DNA of 64,000 nt, from the NCBI GenBank assembly GCA_029260825.1, contig JAJDCM010000174.1, positions 1-64,000 on the forward strand, read 5' to 3'. Below are positions 52,694 to 61,745 of the stretch, one piece after another. The notes beneath the pieces were generated by a model. It did not search any database and was not told the origin of the DNA. It saw only the letters and a program-made list of their open reading frames with translations. Positions within the stretch are counted from its first letter, which is position 1. Every line of letters starts with the position of its first letter. Position numbers and translations under genes: made by a program. The stretch comes from Planctomycetota bacterium. Lineage in GTDB: Bacteria; Planctomycetota; JACOTG01; JAJDCM01.

Positions 52694-53649
52694 CCAAATC
52701 GCGCTTCCTGTCAACTCGAAAGAAAAGCTGGAAAAGATTCGAAACTCTTCTCACCCGTTCCGAAAAACACAAGATGAAGAACATACCTGCAGATGAGATT
52801 GCAGAGTTCTCCCATCTCTTTCGTCAGGTGTGTTACGACCTTGCCACCGTGCGGTCCAGAGACTGGGGCCTGGGACTTGAGCGATTCCTCAACAACCTCG
52901 TCACTCGTGGCCATAACAGTTTCTATCGATCTCCTCCAGGAAGACCCAAAGAGGTGATTCGTTTCCTGCTCGAGGGTTTTCCTCGCTTGCTCCGAAAAAA
53001 CTGGCCCTACTTTCTGGTGGCCAACATTCTTTTCTACCTACCGGGGTTCATCACCGCCTACCTGGCAGCAACAGACCCTTCCATGCCGAGCCAGATTCTC
53101 CCGACGTCCGCTCTTGCCCAGATGGACGCCATGTACGATCAAGACATCAAAGGCACATCGATGGAAGCCGGGGCAGCAGGCTTCTATGTCCAGCACAACG
53201 TGGGAATCGCGTTCAAATGCTTTGCAACCGGTGTCTTGTTCGGGCTAGGAACGATCTACACCCTGGTCTTTAACGGCCTCTACCTGGGAACGGTCAGTGG
53301 CTACATGATTGCCCAGGGACATTCTTCGAATTTTTTCAGCTTCGTCATCTCCCACGGGTCTTTCGAGCTCACCGCCATCGTCATTTCGGGAATGGCCGGC
53401 CTGGTGCTGGGTCATTCCCTCATCCGGCCTGGTCGGCACGGACGCCTGGAGGCCATTCGCATTCGCGGCCGCATCAGCCTCCAGCTGGCTAGCGGCGCCG
53501 CAGCGATGCTGATTGTTGCCGCTCTCATCGAAGGATTTTGGTCTCCATCCGCCGCTCCCAAGGTATTGAAATACATCGTAGGAACCGGCCTCTGGGTCAT
53601 CGTTGCCCTCTATCTTGGCATTGCGGGAAGAGGAGAGAGAACCGCATGA
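52690..53649 (+). CDS. stage II sporulation protein M-like membrane protein
   Basis: 319 residues. A cytoplasmic N-terminal domain (1-95) with FETLLTRSEKHKMKNIPADE and EFSHLFRQVCYDLATVRSRD is the usual SpoIIM-family lead in MoxR operons. Four to five helices follow (about 100-315), including YFLVANILFYLPGFITAYL, GTIYTLVFNGLYLGTVSGYM and FVISHGSFELTAIVISGMAG, the SpoIIM core with HGxxELxAI. This is not evidence of sporulation; the family is common in non-sporulators next to RDD, MoxR and DUF58 genes. Confidence 0.9.
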   Translation: MTKSRFLSTRKKSWKRFETLLTRSEKHKMKNIPADEIAEFSHLFRQVCYDLATVRSRDWGLGLERFLNNLVTRGHNSFYRSPPGRPKEVIRFLLEGFPRLLRKNWPYFLVANILFYLPGFITAYLAATDPSMPSQILPTSALAQMDAMYDQDIKGTSMEAGAAGFYVQHNVGIAFKCFATGVLFGLGTIYTLVFNGLYLGTVSGYMIAQGHSSNFFSFVISHGSFELTAIVISGMAGLVLGHSLIRPGRHGRLEAIRIRGRISLQLASGAAAMLIVAALIEGFWSPSAAPKVLKYIVGTGLWVIVALYLGIAGRGERTA

Positions 53650-54527
53650 AGCTAGATGGCGCCATCATCACGATCGAAGCTCGACCCCTCTCTGCGTGCG
53701 TGGATCTTGCGTTTTCTATTTGCCGTTCCTATGCGACCAGGATTTTTACCCTGACTGCTTTCTTTGCCCTACCCTCGACCCTGATCACCCTGATCCTGGC
53801 AAAATACTCCGACTTCGGCCTTGCGTCCTGCGCGGCACTTTTCCTTTGCACCGCGCCCTTCCTCGGAGCCAACCTGGTCGCGGGAATGGGACACCGGACT
53901 TTCGGAGATGAATTCACGGTCTCCAGTGCATTGCGCCAATCTCGCCCCTGCTGTACTTCTGCCCGATTCATTTTCGCCGGAACCAGATACTCTTTGGCTT
54001 CTTGCGCTTTCTTTGCCCTGATAGCACCCAACCTGGCCGGGGCCTTTACCTTCTTTCTCCTGGCTCTCATTCCCGCATGCCTCATGGTTCGAATAGGCTT
54101 CCTTCCCGAGATCACCATTCTTGAGCGACTCCGCGGAGCACATGCCGCCACCCGACGAGGGAGCATGTTGCGGGAGTCCTACTTCTCCCTCTTAGGTCGC
54201 TCACTGGCCATCCTTCTCTTTTCCGGCATCGTAAGTGTTGCTCTCTTCTCGGTTCTCGATCAAGCCATCGGACTCGCATTCGGATACTCGATTCTCTTCG
54301 GCGAATCGACGGGCTCCATGGGAACTGTCGCCATCCGGGAAGCCTGGGATCGATTTTATTTTGACCCCTTCTTGATCGCACTGGTGCACCTTGTCCTCTG
54401 GACCATTTATCCGATCGCCAGGCTCGCCTGGTTTTTCTGCTACGTGGATCTACGGATCCGGAGCGAAGGTTGGGACCTCGAGCTCGACTGTCGAATTGAG
54501 GCGCAACGACTGGAGGTGAAGAATTGA
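53646..54527 (+). CDS. hypothetical polytopic membrane protein of the MoxR/DUF58 operon
   Basis: 293 residues from the ATG at 53646, overlapping the SpoIIM-like stop by 4 bp. About six hydrophobic segments: YATRIFTLTAFFALPSTLIT, LASCAALFLCTAPFLGANLV, LAGAFTFFLLALIPACLMV, LLGRSLAILLFSGIVSVALF and YPIARLAWFFCYVDLRI, the last ending in a charged stretch. The Arg-rich loops are cytoplasmic. No domain name fits with confidence. Position between SpoIIM-like and DUF4129 suggests a structural part of the same membrane complex. Confidence 0.75.
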   Translation: MKLDGAIITIEARPLSACVDLAFSICRSYATRIFTLTAFFALPSTLITLILAKYSDFGLASCAALFLCTAPFLGANLVAGMGHRTFGDEFTVSSALRQSRPCCTSARFIFAGTRYSLASCAFFALIAPNLAGAFTFFLLALIPACLMVRIGFLPEITILERLRGAHAATRRGSMLRESYFSLLGRSLAILLFSGIVSVALFSVLDQAIGLAFGYSILFGESTGSMGTVAIREAWDRFYFDPFLIALVHLVLWTIYPIARLAWFFCYVDLRIRSEGWDLELDCRIEAQRLEVKN

Positions 54528-55351
54528 ACCTCCTCAGGAAGCCGTTGGTCATTCTCTTTTCCGTCTTGATCTTTTTTCTCGTTTCCGGTGCGCCGGCCCC
54601 TTGCCAATCGAATCCCCTCACCACGAAACAGGACCCCAACTCCCAGACCAGCGTTTCCCCCCTTGCCACTGACGCCGAAGTTCGGTCCACATTATCTACG
54701 GTGCTTTCCGGATCCGAGTACGATCGACTGCGTCGCCTCCTCGAAGCAAGGAAAAGAGCCGAGGAAAACCCGACCGATTGGAGCTGGCTCGAGAAGATCC
54801 TCCAGGCACTCTTTGGTAGCGCAGACGCTGGAAACATCGGAGGGGCCTTTCAAGGAGTGATCAAGGCTCTCCTTTTCGTTTCGGTGGCCATCGTCCTGGC
54901 CCTGATCATTGTCATTATTCTGAAATCGGTCGCCGCCAAACGGGATCAACGCAGGAAAGATTTTTCCCTCAAAGATGACGAACTCGCTTTCACTCCTGCG
55001 CTTCCTCCAGGAGAGATGCCCGCCGATGAGTATCACCGGCGAGCTCTTGAACTGGCGAACAAACAGGACTACCGGAGCGCGATTCGGGAGTTGCTTCTTG
55101 GCGGTATGAGCTGGATCGAACGTGCAGGCCTTCTCCGCCATCGAAAAGGACTCACGAACCGCGACTACCTCCGAGCCGTCTGGCGAAAACCGAATCGAAG
55201 ATTGCCCTTCGAAAACATGGTGCAAATCTTCGATCAGGTCTACTTCGGGCGTCGCGATGCAAGCGAAGAGAGATTCGATACCTGCCTCACTTCCTTCCGT
55301 GAAGGATTTCAGATCGAGAAGGAGGGCAAGATCCATGAAACTGAGAGTTGA
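54524..55351 (+). CDS. DUF4129-domain membrane protein
   Basis: 275 residues from a TTG start at 54524 with GGAGG eight bases upstream and a 4-bp overlap with the previous gene. Signal peptide (LVILFSVLIFFLVSGAPA), a periplasmic part of about 85 residues, one helix (LLFVSVAIVLALIIVIIL, about 112-132), then the cytoplasmic DUF4129 region: YHRRALELANKQDYRSAIRE, LRHRKGLTNRDYLRAVW and FDQVYFGRRDAS. DUF4129 accompanies MoxR/DUF58 operons widely; the activity is unknown. Confidence 0.9.
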   Translation: MNLLRKPLVILFSVLIFFLVSGAPAPCQSNPLTTKQDPNSQTSVSPLATDAEVRSTLSTVLSGSEYDRLRRLLEARKRAEENPTDWSWLEKILQALFGSADAGNIGGAFQGVIKALLFVSVAIVLALIIVIILKSVAAKRDQRRKDFSLKDDELAFTPALPPGEMPADEYHRRALELANKQDYRSAIRELLLGGMSWIERAGLLRHRKGLTNRDYLRAVWRKPNRRLPFENMVQIFDQVYFGRRDASEERFDTCLTSFREGFQIEKEGKIHETES

Positions 55352-56576
55352 AGGCGCCTTCGCGTTCCTGGTTTTGATGATCCTTCTTCTGGGCTTCTGG
55401 TGGTTTCCAGGTTCCTCTGGAAATGAAGACACATTCTCTTCTGGCATCGCCGGAAAGAAAGCGTTCTTCGACCTTGTAGCTGAGCTGCAAACCCAGGTCG
55501 TTGTGGAGCGAAACATCGAGACCGTCCTCCCACCTCCGGATGCAGACGTACTCTGCATCCTCGGGCCGGCCCGCTATCCAGACGACCGAAAGCTTGCTCA
55601 ACTCCTGGACTGGGTGGAGAGTGGAAACTCTCTCATCATTGCCGCACGGAACGGAGACCCCAGCTTCGATCTCGCTCCCATCCCGGTCAAGGTAGTTCGG
55701 CCCGAGTCTAGCGACCCAGACGAGGAGGAGGTCGGCGACGAGGAAGAAGAAGAAGAAACAGAAGAGGAGCCTGAAGCAGAAGAGGAAGATATTCACGAAC
55801 GTCCCGACTTCCTCAACTTGTTCGGACAGGAGATTGACACCGACCTCGCCGAAGGTGAGTTCACCTGGCGAAGCAACGGATTCGTCGAAGATGTGAATGG
55901 AACCGGAACAGTTCTAGTATGGGAGGAAGATACCCCCCACGTCGTCCTCTGGAAAATGGGGTCGGGAATTCTGATCGTTTGTTCTTCCGACTTCATTTTC
56001 ACCAACGATTCCATGGTTCGAGATGACAACTGTCTTCTGGCCTACAGAATCCTGGAACAAAGCGCCATCGAAGGTTCCATTTACTTCGACGAGTCTCTCA
56101 ACGCCAACGGCCCCGCAAAAGTTGTTGGACTTCTGTTCGACCCGCCGTTCCGCCCCCTCACACTCCAGATTCTCTTGATCGGAGTCCTCTTTTGTTGGTG
56201 GGGCTGCCGGCGCTTCGGACCGCCCATTTCGGATCACTCCTCCCTTCGTCGCAACATCGTTGAACATGCAACTGCACTCGGCCACCTTTACTACAAAGCG
56301 GGCGCAGGAGCGCGTGCGGTGCGATCCTACTTCAACTACTTTCGACGTGGGCTCCATCAAGGTTCTCGAGGAAGGGGCGACGCCATGCTCGCCAAAACTC
56401 TCGCCAGGCGAACCGACGCAAAAGAAGAAGACATCATGACCTTGTTGACGCAAGTCAAGAAGCTCGAAGCCAACAAACGCATTCCCTCGGCCCGGGCAGC
56501 AAGCCTTCTCAAAAAGCTAGCCACCCTGCAGGCCGGAAGACATACAAAGAGAAAAGGAGTCGACCATGGAACTTGA
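55335..56576 (+). CDS. DUF4350-domain membrane protein with acidic insert
   Basis: 413 residues from the ATG at 55335, overlapping DUF4129 by 17 bp. One N-terminal helix (AFLVLMILLLGFWWFPG), an extracytoplasmic Rossmann-like DUF4350 domain with AKLAQLLDWVESGNSLIIAA-like text (read KLAQLLDWVESGNSLIIAAR), and SGILIVCSSDFIFTNDSM. A second helix (LTLQILLIGVLFCWWGC) is followed by RRFGPP. The cytoplasmic tail is basic with LKKLATLQAG. A run of nearly 30 Asp/Glu-rich residues at about 126-155 is unusual and might bind cations. Confidence 0.88.
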   Translation: MKLRVEGAFAFLVLMILLLGFWWFPGSSGNEDTFSSGIAGKKAFFDLVAELQTQVVVERNIETVLPPPDADVLCILGPARYPDDRKLAQLLDWVESGNSLIIAARNGDPSFDLAPIPVKVVRPESSDPDEEEVGDEEEEEETEEEPEAEEEDIHERPDFLNLFGQEIDTDLAEGEFTWRSNGFVEDVNGTGTVLVWEEDTPHVVLWKMGSGILIVCSSDFIFTNDSMVRDDNCLLAYRILEQSAIEGSIYFDESLNANGPAKVVGLLFDPPFRPLTLQILLIGVLFCWWGCRRFGPPISDHSSLRRNIVEHATALGHLYYKAGAGARAVRSYFNYFRRGLHQGSRGRGDAMLAKTLARRTDAKEEDIMTLLTQVKKLEANKRIPSARAASLLKKLATLQAGRHTKRKGVDHGT

Positions 56577-57525
56577 CCGGGTGGAAACCCTCTTTCGCAC
56601 CACGGTAGATGAGATCTCCAAGGTCATCGTGGGACAGATCGAGCTGATCGAAGGTGTGCTCGTCGCTTTTCTTTCCGAAGGAAGCGTGTTGATCGAGGGT
56701 GTTCCCGGACTGGGAAAAACCCTCCTCGTCAACGTTCTCTCCAAAGTCGTTTCCTGCGACTTCAAGAGAGTTCAGTTCACCCCCGACCTCATGCCCTCCG
56801 ACTTGACCGGGCACAGCGTTTACAACATGGATAGCCGGGAGTTTGATTTCCGCCCAGGACCGATCTTCACCAACCTCCTCCTTGCCGATGAGATCAACCG
56901 GTCTCCTCCAAAAACCCAGTCGGCCCTTCTTGAGGTCATGCAAGAGAGACAGGTCACGGTGGACGGGAAGTGTTTTCCCCTGGAAAGTCCGTTTCTTGTT
57001 CTGGCCACACAAAACCCACTGGAACACGAGGGAACCTATCCTCTGCCCGAGGCCCAGGTCGACCGATTCATGTTCAAACTGATCGTGAACTATCCCAGTC
57101 AGCCGGAAGAAAGCGAGATCCTCGGGCATTACGCGGCAAAAAAGGATCCACGACAGATTGCATCCTTTGGCCTTCAACCCACGATGCAAAGTCAGGACGT
57201 GGCCGATGTCCAAACCGCCGCCTCCGGCGTGATCGTCGAGCCCAAGGTGATCGACTACATCACCAAGATCGTCAGCAAGACACGAGAGTGGCACTCGGTC
57301 TCCGTCGGAGCAAGTCCCCGGGGGAGTGTGAATCTATTCATCTCCTCCCGAACTCTCGCGGCTTGCCGGGGGCGTGATTTTGTCACTCCTGATGACGTGA
57401 AGGAAGTTGCTCCCTGGGTTCTTCGTCACAGGCTTCGCCTCCGACCCGAAGCAGAAATCGAAGGCCTTGCACCGGATGATGTGATCCTGGAGATTCTTGA
57501 TAGCGTGGAGGTCCCCCGGTCGTGA
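56566..57525 (+). CDS. MoxR-family AAA+ ATPase
   Basis: 319 residues. IVGQIELIEGVLVAFLSEGS, Walker A GVPGLGKT (45-52), the MoxR segment VQFTPDLMPSDLTGHSVYN, Walker B LLLADEINRSPPKTQSALLE and sensor-1 ATQNPLEHEGTYPLPEAQVD are complete. The lid has SPRGSVNLFISSRTLAACRG. MoxR ATPases act as chaperones for VWA-type partners; here the partner is probably the DUF58 protein encoded next. Overlaps DUF4350 by 11 bp and DUF58 by 4 bp. Confidence 0.97.
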   Translation: MELDRVETLFRTTVDEISKVIVGQIELIEGVLVAFLSEGSVLIEGVPGLGKTLLVNVLSKVVSCDFKRVQFTPDLMPSDLTGHSVYNMDSREFDFRPGPIFTNLLLADEINRSPPKTQSALLEVMQERQVTVDGKCFPLESPFLVLATQNPLEHEGTYPLPEAQVDRFMFKLIVNYPSQPEESEILGHYAAKKDPRQIASFGLQPTMQSQDVADVQTAASGVIVEPKVIDYITKIVSKTREWHSVSVGASPRGSVNLFISSRTLAACRGRDFVTPDDVKEVAPWVLRHRLRLRPEAEIEGLAPDDVILEILDSVEVPRS

Positions 57526-58832
57526 CACCGCGTCCCTTCCTTCTCTGGACTGCGGCAGGCCTTACACCGCTTCTTGCCCTTGGTATCTGGGCACCGCCCC
57601 TTGCGGCTGCCGGGATTCTCGGCAACATGCTATTGCTGGCGCTGGCCCTTGCCGATGCTCTCGCAACCCCTTCCTCCAGGAAAGTTCACATCGTTCGTGA
57701 GGTCGCGGAAGTCTTGAGTGTGGGCACCAGAAACCCGGTTGCTCTCGTTGCCACCAACAAATCTCGGTTTCCCCTCCATGTGGAGCTCGCGGACAGCCCA
57801 CCGGTTCCTTCTTCCGTCAGTGTTCCGTTTCTCGCAATTGACCTCCCTCCATGGAAAGAACGTAGCGCTAGCTACCATGTCGAGCCCAAACGCAGGGGTC
57901 GAAACCTTTTTACTTCCGTCCACATTCGTTTCAAGAGCCTCTTTGGATTCTGGACCGTCGTCGAAAAACGCCGCCTGGAGAACCCGGTACGCATTTATCC
58001 CGATATCAAGGCAGTCCATCGGTTTGACCTCCTCTCCCGCAAGAATCGCCTGGAGGAAATGGGGCTGAAGATCTGGCGCATACGGGGTCAAGGGGGCGAA
58101 TTTGAACGCCTACGCGAATACCGGTTCGAAGATGAGATGCGTCACGTCGACTGGAAGGCGACCTCCAAGAAGCAGAAACTGATCAGTCGGGAGTACACGG
58201 TTGAGCGCAATCAGAACATCCTCATCCTTCTCGACTGCGGCAGGTCGATGCGCCTTGAAACCGATGGGATCTCTCATCTGGATCGAGGCCTCAACGCATC
58301 GATCATCCTGAGCTACATCGCTCTGGGTCAAGGAGACAACGTCGGCCTTCTCGCCTTCTCGAATCGCATCGAGCGCGCGGTGGGGCCGGTGCGTGGCAAA
58401 CCTGCAATCCAGACCATCATCCAGGGAACGTTTGATCTTGAACCGCGCGGGGAATCCTCCGACTACGGGATGGCCTGGGAGGAGATGCAAAGGCGACAGC
58501 GAAAACGAGCTCTTGTCGTGCTTCTAACCCACGCGCTGGATGAGAGCCACATCCTTGCCATTGCCACCTACGCACGAACACGAACCCTGAATCATCTCGT
58601 CTTGTGCGTATTCCTCAAAGATGTTGGGCTCGTCGAACTGGCAGAGACAGTTCCTCGGGATGATGTGGAGGCGTTTCGCGTTGCGGCGGCCGCAGAGATT
58701 CTGAGCCAGCAGGCAAAACACGTGGACGATCTTCGAGAGGCGGGGGTACTGGTCCTGGAAACCCTACCTCAGAAGCTCTCTGCCGATGTCATCAACGAAT
58801 ACCTCGACCTGAAGGCCCGTCATCTTCTGTAG
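57522..58832 (+). CDS. DUF58-domain protein (VWA-like, MoxR partner)
   Basis: 436 residues from a GTG start at 57522. Two N-terminal hydrophobic segments (about 10-48). A beta domain (VEPKRRGRNLFTSVHIRFKS) leads to the DUF58 signature GGEFERLREYRFEDEMRHVD followed by WKAT. The VWA-like metal site is LLDCGRSM (DxGxSM) with LSYIALGQGDNVGLLAFSN behind it. Members bind partner proteins under MoxR control and sit in the membrane. Last gene of the seven-gene operon, ending 13 bp from a convergent gene. Confidence 0.95.
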   Translation: MTPRPFLLWTAAGLTPLLALGIWAPPLAAAGILGNMLLLALALADALATPSSRKVHIVREVAEVLSVGTRNPVALVATNKSRFPLHVELADSPPVPSSVSVPFLAIDLPPWKERSASYHVEPKRRGRNLFTSVHIRFKSLFGFWTVVEKRRLENPVRIYPDIKAVHRFDLLSRKNRLEEMGLKIWRIRGQGGEFERLREYRFEDEMRHVDWKATSKKQKLISREYTVERNQNILILLDCGRSMRLETDGISHLDRGLNASIILSYIALGQGDNVGLLAFSNRIERAVGPVRGKPAIQTIIQGTFDLEPRGESSDYGMAWEEMQRRQRKRALVVLLTHALDESHILAIATYARTRTLNHLVLCVFLKDVGLVELAETVPRDDVEAFRVAAAAEILSQQAKHVDDLREAGVLVLETLPQKLSADVINEYLDLKARHLL

Positions 58833-58845
58833 ACTTTTGCCCTCA

Positions 58846-60795
58846 TCAATCGGAACTCGTGGCAGCTTCACTCGGGACCGAGACGGCATTTCTTAACACC
58901 GCAAGAATGGCCCCGTGATCGAACTGTTCAGCCTGACTGAGAGGTGTGCGACCGTCGGTCGCTGCAATCGTCGGATCAGCGCCCGCCAGAAGAAGAGCTT
59001 CGACGATCTCGGTATGACCCCAGTCCATCGTCGCCCCCCAGAAAAGAGCGGTACGACCCCGATGATCGACCCGATTCACCGAGGCACCCGTGGCGAGAAG
59101 CAGCTTCACCTGATCCGTAAAGCCATAACGAACCGACATCATCAGGCTCGTGGTTTCGCCCCGAGTCGCTTCGATGTCCGCTCCGCGCTCGAGCAAGAAC
59201 CGCATCATCTCATACTCACCCTGGCGAGCGGCGTAGAGGAGAGGCGTTTCTCCGACCGAGTGACCGACATCGATATTTGCTCCCTGCTCAAGGAGCCACC
59301 CGACTTTCTGACGGTCTCCTACCATCGAGGCTGCGAATAATGAACTGGTTTCGTTCAGGGTGTTTCCATCGTCTTCAAGAGCAAGAAGCATCTTCATCGT
59401 TTCAAAATTTTCGCTGAACTTTGCCGCCAGGATCGAAGCACTATAGCCGAGCTTTGATCGAGCCCGAAAATCTGCTCCCCGCCACAAGAGAAGCCGCACC
59501 CTCTCAGGATCATGGACCGAGCACATCAGTGCGGTCACACCCTGCAAGGTTGCGGCGTTCACGTCCGCCCCCCGTTCAATCAACTGCTTCATGTCCTCCA
59601 GAGACCCAGAAACGGCTGCCTCAATGAGAAGAGTCGCACCCTGGTCATCTCGAGCATGAACGTCTCCGTCAAAGCGAGGCGTGCTTGTAAAGCCTTCTTC
59701 GTAGAGGTTTCCACCGTTGAATGCTCGGGTCTTCAAGACCATCTCTGCCGTTTGTCGGCGATCTCCCGCCAACATGCACGCCATCGTAGCCCAGGCACTT
59801 GCCGCATAGGAAATGAACTGATCCGGCCCATGGGGGAATCCGGATTCAAAGTATCGATTGCCTGGTGTTGTGCGCCTTGATTCGACCCGCCAGGATCCGT
59901 CCTCAAAGCGAGTCTCAAGAAGATAGTGCAGACCTCGCACAAAGACATCATCCGTCACGGGCATTCCGGCAGCCTGATTGAGAACCACCAGGGCCTGACC
60001 AGTAGCGTAGGCATCGCTATCGGCAAGACGGTCGGGAGAAGAGAAGGGCAACTGGGACCATCCTCCATCCTCTCGTTGCTCGGAGACGAGCTCGTCCGCA
60101 TATTTCTGAATCGAATCCTTTCCCGCGCCCGCCCACAACAGGGAAAGAAGATGCATCGTTCTCTCTTCGGTCGTCTTCGGAGCTGCGGATTCCAGCCAGA
60201 TCAATGCATTTGCGCGCCGGCGATCCATCTCCGCCTTTCGTCCAGGAGGGCCATAGGCCTGGATGGATCGAAGAGACCAGGCCGTACCCGAGTAGTCGCT
60301 ATCTTCAAGCGGTGGGCGGTGGCTCTCCGAGAGCCAGTGTCCGTCCTCAACTTGCTTTCCCGCGAGATCGTGTACGATGGCGTTCGTCAATTTACTCGGA
60401 GGCTCGCCCCCCGCCGCCAGGCCGAAAAGCTCGATACCAATGCTGATCTGAGCATCGACATGGCCTTCTCCCTGAAGCATCGCCTCTCGCATTCCTTCAT
60501 CGCCCCAGATAATGGTTTCAATCTGGTCGCTTGCGAGTTCAACGTCATATTTGTATCCGAGCTCTCTCGCCAGCCCGATCACCGCCGACCCGAGTCCTTG
60601 ATGATGGCAAGAGAAACAGGATTTTTTGTCATACCAGACGTCGGCGCTCTTCTGGAGGAGGAAAACGCTCTCTTCCACCGACCTTCGCAGAAAAAAGCGA
60701 TCCGGGAGCTCCTTGGCCGAAACGGCCCCCATCGAGCACCCTAACACAGCCCAACTCAAGAGAGCCGCGAGCGAGGGTCGGAATCGAGTATTCAT
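58846..60795 (-). CDS. secreted toroid-repeat / ankyrin fusion with a CxxCH motif
   Basis: 649 residues. Signal peptide (LAALLSWAVLGCSMGAVSA). A single CFSCH motif (C60, C63, H64), the c-type heme pattern, sits between YDKKS and HQGLGS. Residues about 40-370 resemble the alpha/alpha toroid of prenyltransferase/squalene-cyclase proteins (YADELVSEQREDGGWSQLPF, FEDGSWRVESRR). Residues about 385-640 are ankyrin repeats (GADVNAATLQGVTALM, LLERGADIEATRGETTSLMM). The protein is likely periplasmic. No cyclase active site was seen. Convergent with DUF58. A true heme attachment needs proof. Confidence 0.85.
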   Translation of the reverse strand: MNTRFRPSLAALLSWAVLGCSMGAVSAKELPDRFFLRRSVEESVFLLQKSADVWYDKKSCFSCHHQGLGSAVIGLARELGYKYDVELASDQIETIIWGDEGMREAMLQGEGHVDAQISIGIELFGLAAGGEPPSKLTNAIVHDLAGKQVEDGHWLSESHRPPLEDSDYSGTAWSLRSIQAYGPPGRKAEMDRRRANALIWLESAAPKTTEERTMHLLSLLWAGAGKDSIQKYADELVSEQREDGGWSQLPFSSPDRLADSDAYATGQALVVLNQAAGMPVTDDVFVRGLHYLLETRFEDGSWRVESRRTTPGNRYFESGFPHGPDQFISYAASAWATMACMLAGDRRQTAEMVLKTRAFNGGNLYEEGFTSTPRFDGDVHARDDQGATLLIEAAVSGSLEDMKQLIERGADVNAATLQGVTALMCSVHDPERVRLLLWRGADFRARSKLGYSASILAAKFSENFETMKMLLALEDDGNTLNETSSLFAASMVGDRQKVGWLLEQGANIDVGHSVGETPLLYAARQGEYEMMRFLLERGADIEATRGETTSLMMSVRYGFTDQVKLLLATGASVNRVDHRGRTALFWGATMDWGHTEIVEALLLAGADPTIAATDGRTPLSQAEQFDHGAILAVLRNAVSVPSEAATSSD

Positions 60796-61031
60796 CGACT
60801 TGTCTCCCTGTCTTTTGTTCTTTTTTGGAGGTGTATTTTACACGGCAGGAGGAGGAGAGACTCCAGAAAACAGGGTAGGAGCCGCCGATCCCCGACCCTT
60901 TATCAGCGACACCGGCTTGGAAACGGGTCGCCAATCTTCTATCAAGGGGGGTTGAAACGGCCCAAACACGGTCAAGAGATGGCCATATCGTAGAGTCGCG
61001 GGCTTGCCTGTCCCTTGAATTGGAGAGCGCC
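60796..61031. other. divergent intergenic region
   Basis: 236 bp between the toroid-ankyrin gene and the small lipoprotein gene. Both transcripts must start here. No gene or hairpin stands out. Confidence 0.4.
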
Positions 61032-61745
61032 ATGGATAACCGAAGGGTCCTTCTTCTCGCTTTTCTCGGCCTCGTAGTCCTTACGATTGGCTGTCTGCAG
61101 CCCGAAGAAGCAGAGATCGTCCCTCCCCTTTCACCGCCTCCGATGACGGACGGAGAGAAAGACTTCCAGGACATGGAAGATCGCTTGCTCGCCGCCAGCA
61201 CCGTCCTCATTCGCGCCAAAATCACCGCCGAGGGAGCCTTCTCAGCAGACCTTCTGGGCGAATCCGAGATCAAACGAGGCAATCGCATCAAGATGAAGTA
61301 CGAGGGAGACTTTGGTGACAAGCAGCATCGTCTGGAGCTTCGTTCCGACGGCGAGATGCTTCGCGGCGGATCCCCCATGAACCGGCTGGAGCTGGCCTGC
61401 CCCGGGAAACTCAACGAAGGAGTCCTTCTCGGAGCGACGCGGATGGGCCTTCTGCATAACCTGGCGATGCTCACCCAGGGAGCTCCTCCCGACCGAACGG
61501 ACGGGACGATTCGCGACTGGGTCAAGCTCTCGAAGTTTCGTCTCGGGCCTATCGAGAATCGAGGGGGCCTTTGGCTTCAGTCCCTCGAGTTTTCGATCGC
61601 GGTGAGCGATGAACCCGCAGGCGACGTAACTCTCTGGATTGATCTATCGACCCGGCTTCCCTTCCGGCGCACACAGTCCGTCCAGTTCGGGGATCAGAAG
61701 ATGCACGTTCTTGAACAGTACGAGGTCTTCGAAATCCTCGATTAA
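61032..61745 (+). CDS. lipoprotein, LolA-like fold possible
   Basis: 237 residues from the ATG at 61032 (GGAG six bases upstream; an ATG 12 bp earlier is possible). Lipoprotein signal peptide (VLLLAFLGLVVLTIGC). The mature chain alternates strands: VLIRAKITAEGAFSADLLGE, IKMKYEGDFGDKQHRLELRS, and DVTLWIDLSTRLPFRRTQSV, a pattern of LolA/LolB and DUF2092-like half-barrels that bind lipids. Confidence in the fold is low. The gene ends 4 bp into the convergent GT4 gene. Confidence 0.7.
   Translation: MDNRRVLLLAFLGLVVLTIGCLQPEEAEIVPPLSPPPMTDGEKDFQDMEDRLLAASTVLIRAKITAEGAFSADLLGESEIKRGNRIKMKYEGDFGDKQHRLELRSDGEMLRGGSPMNRLELACPGKLNEGVLLGATRMGLLHNLAMLTQGAPPDRTDGTIRDWVKLSKFRLGPIENRGGLWLQSLEFSIAVSDEPAGDVTLWIDLSTRLPFRRTQSVQFGDQKMHVLEQYEVFEILD

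Noticed and set aside
52690-53649. Sporulation capacity
   Set aside because: SpoIIM-like proteins are common in MoxR operons of non-sporulating bacteria and no other sporulation gene is present.
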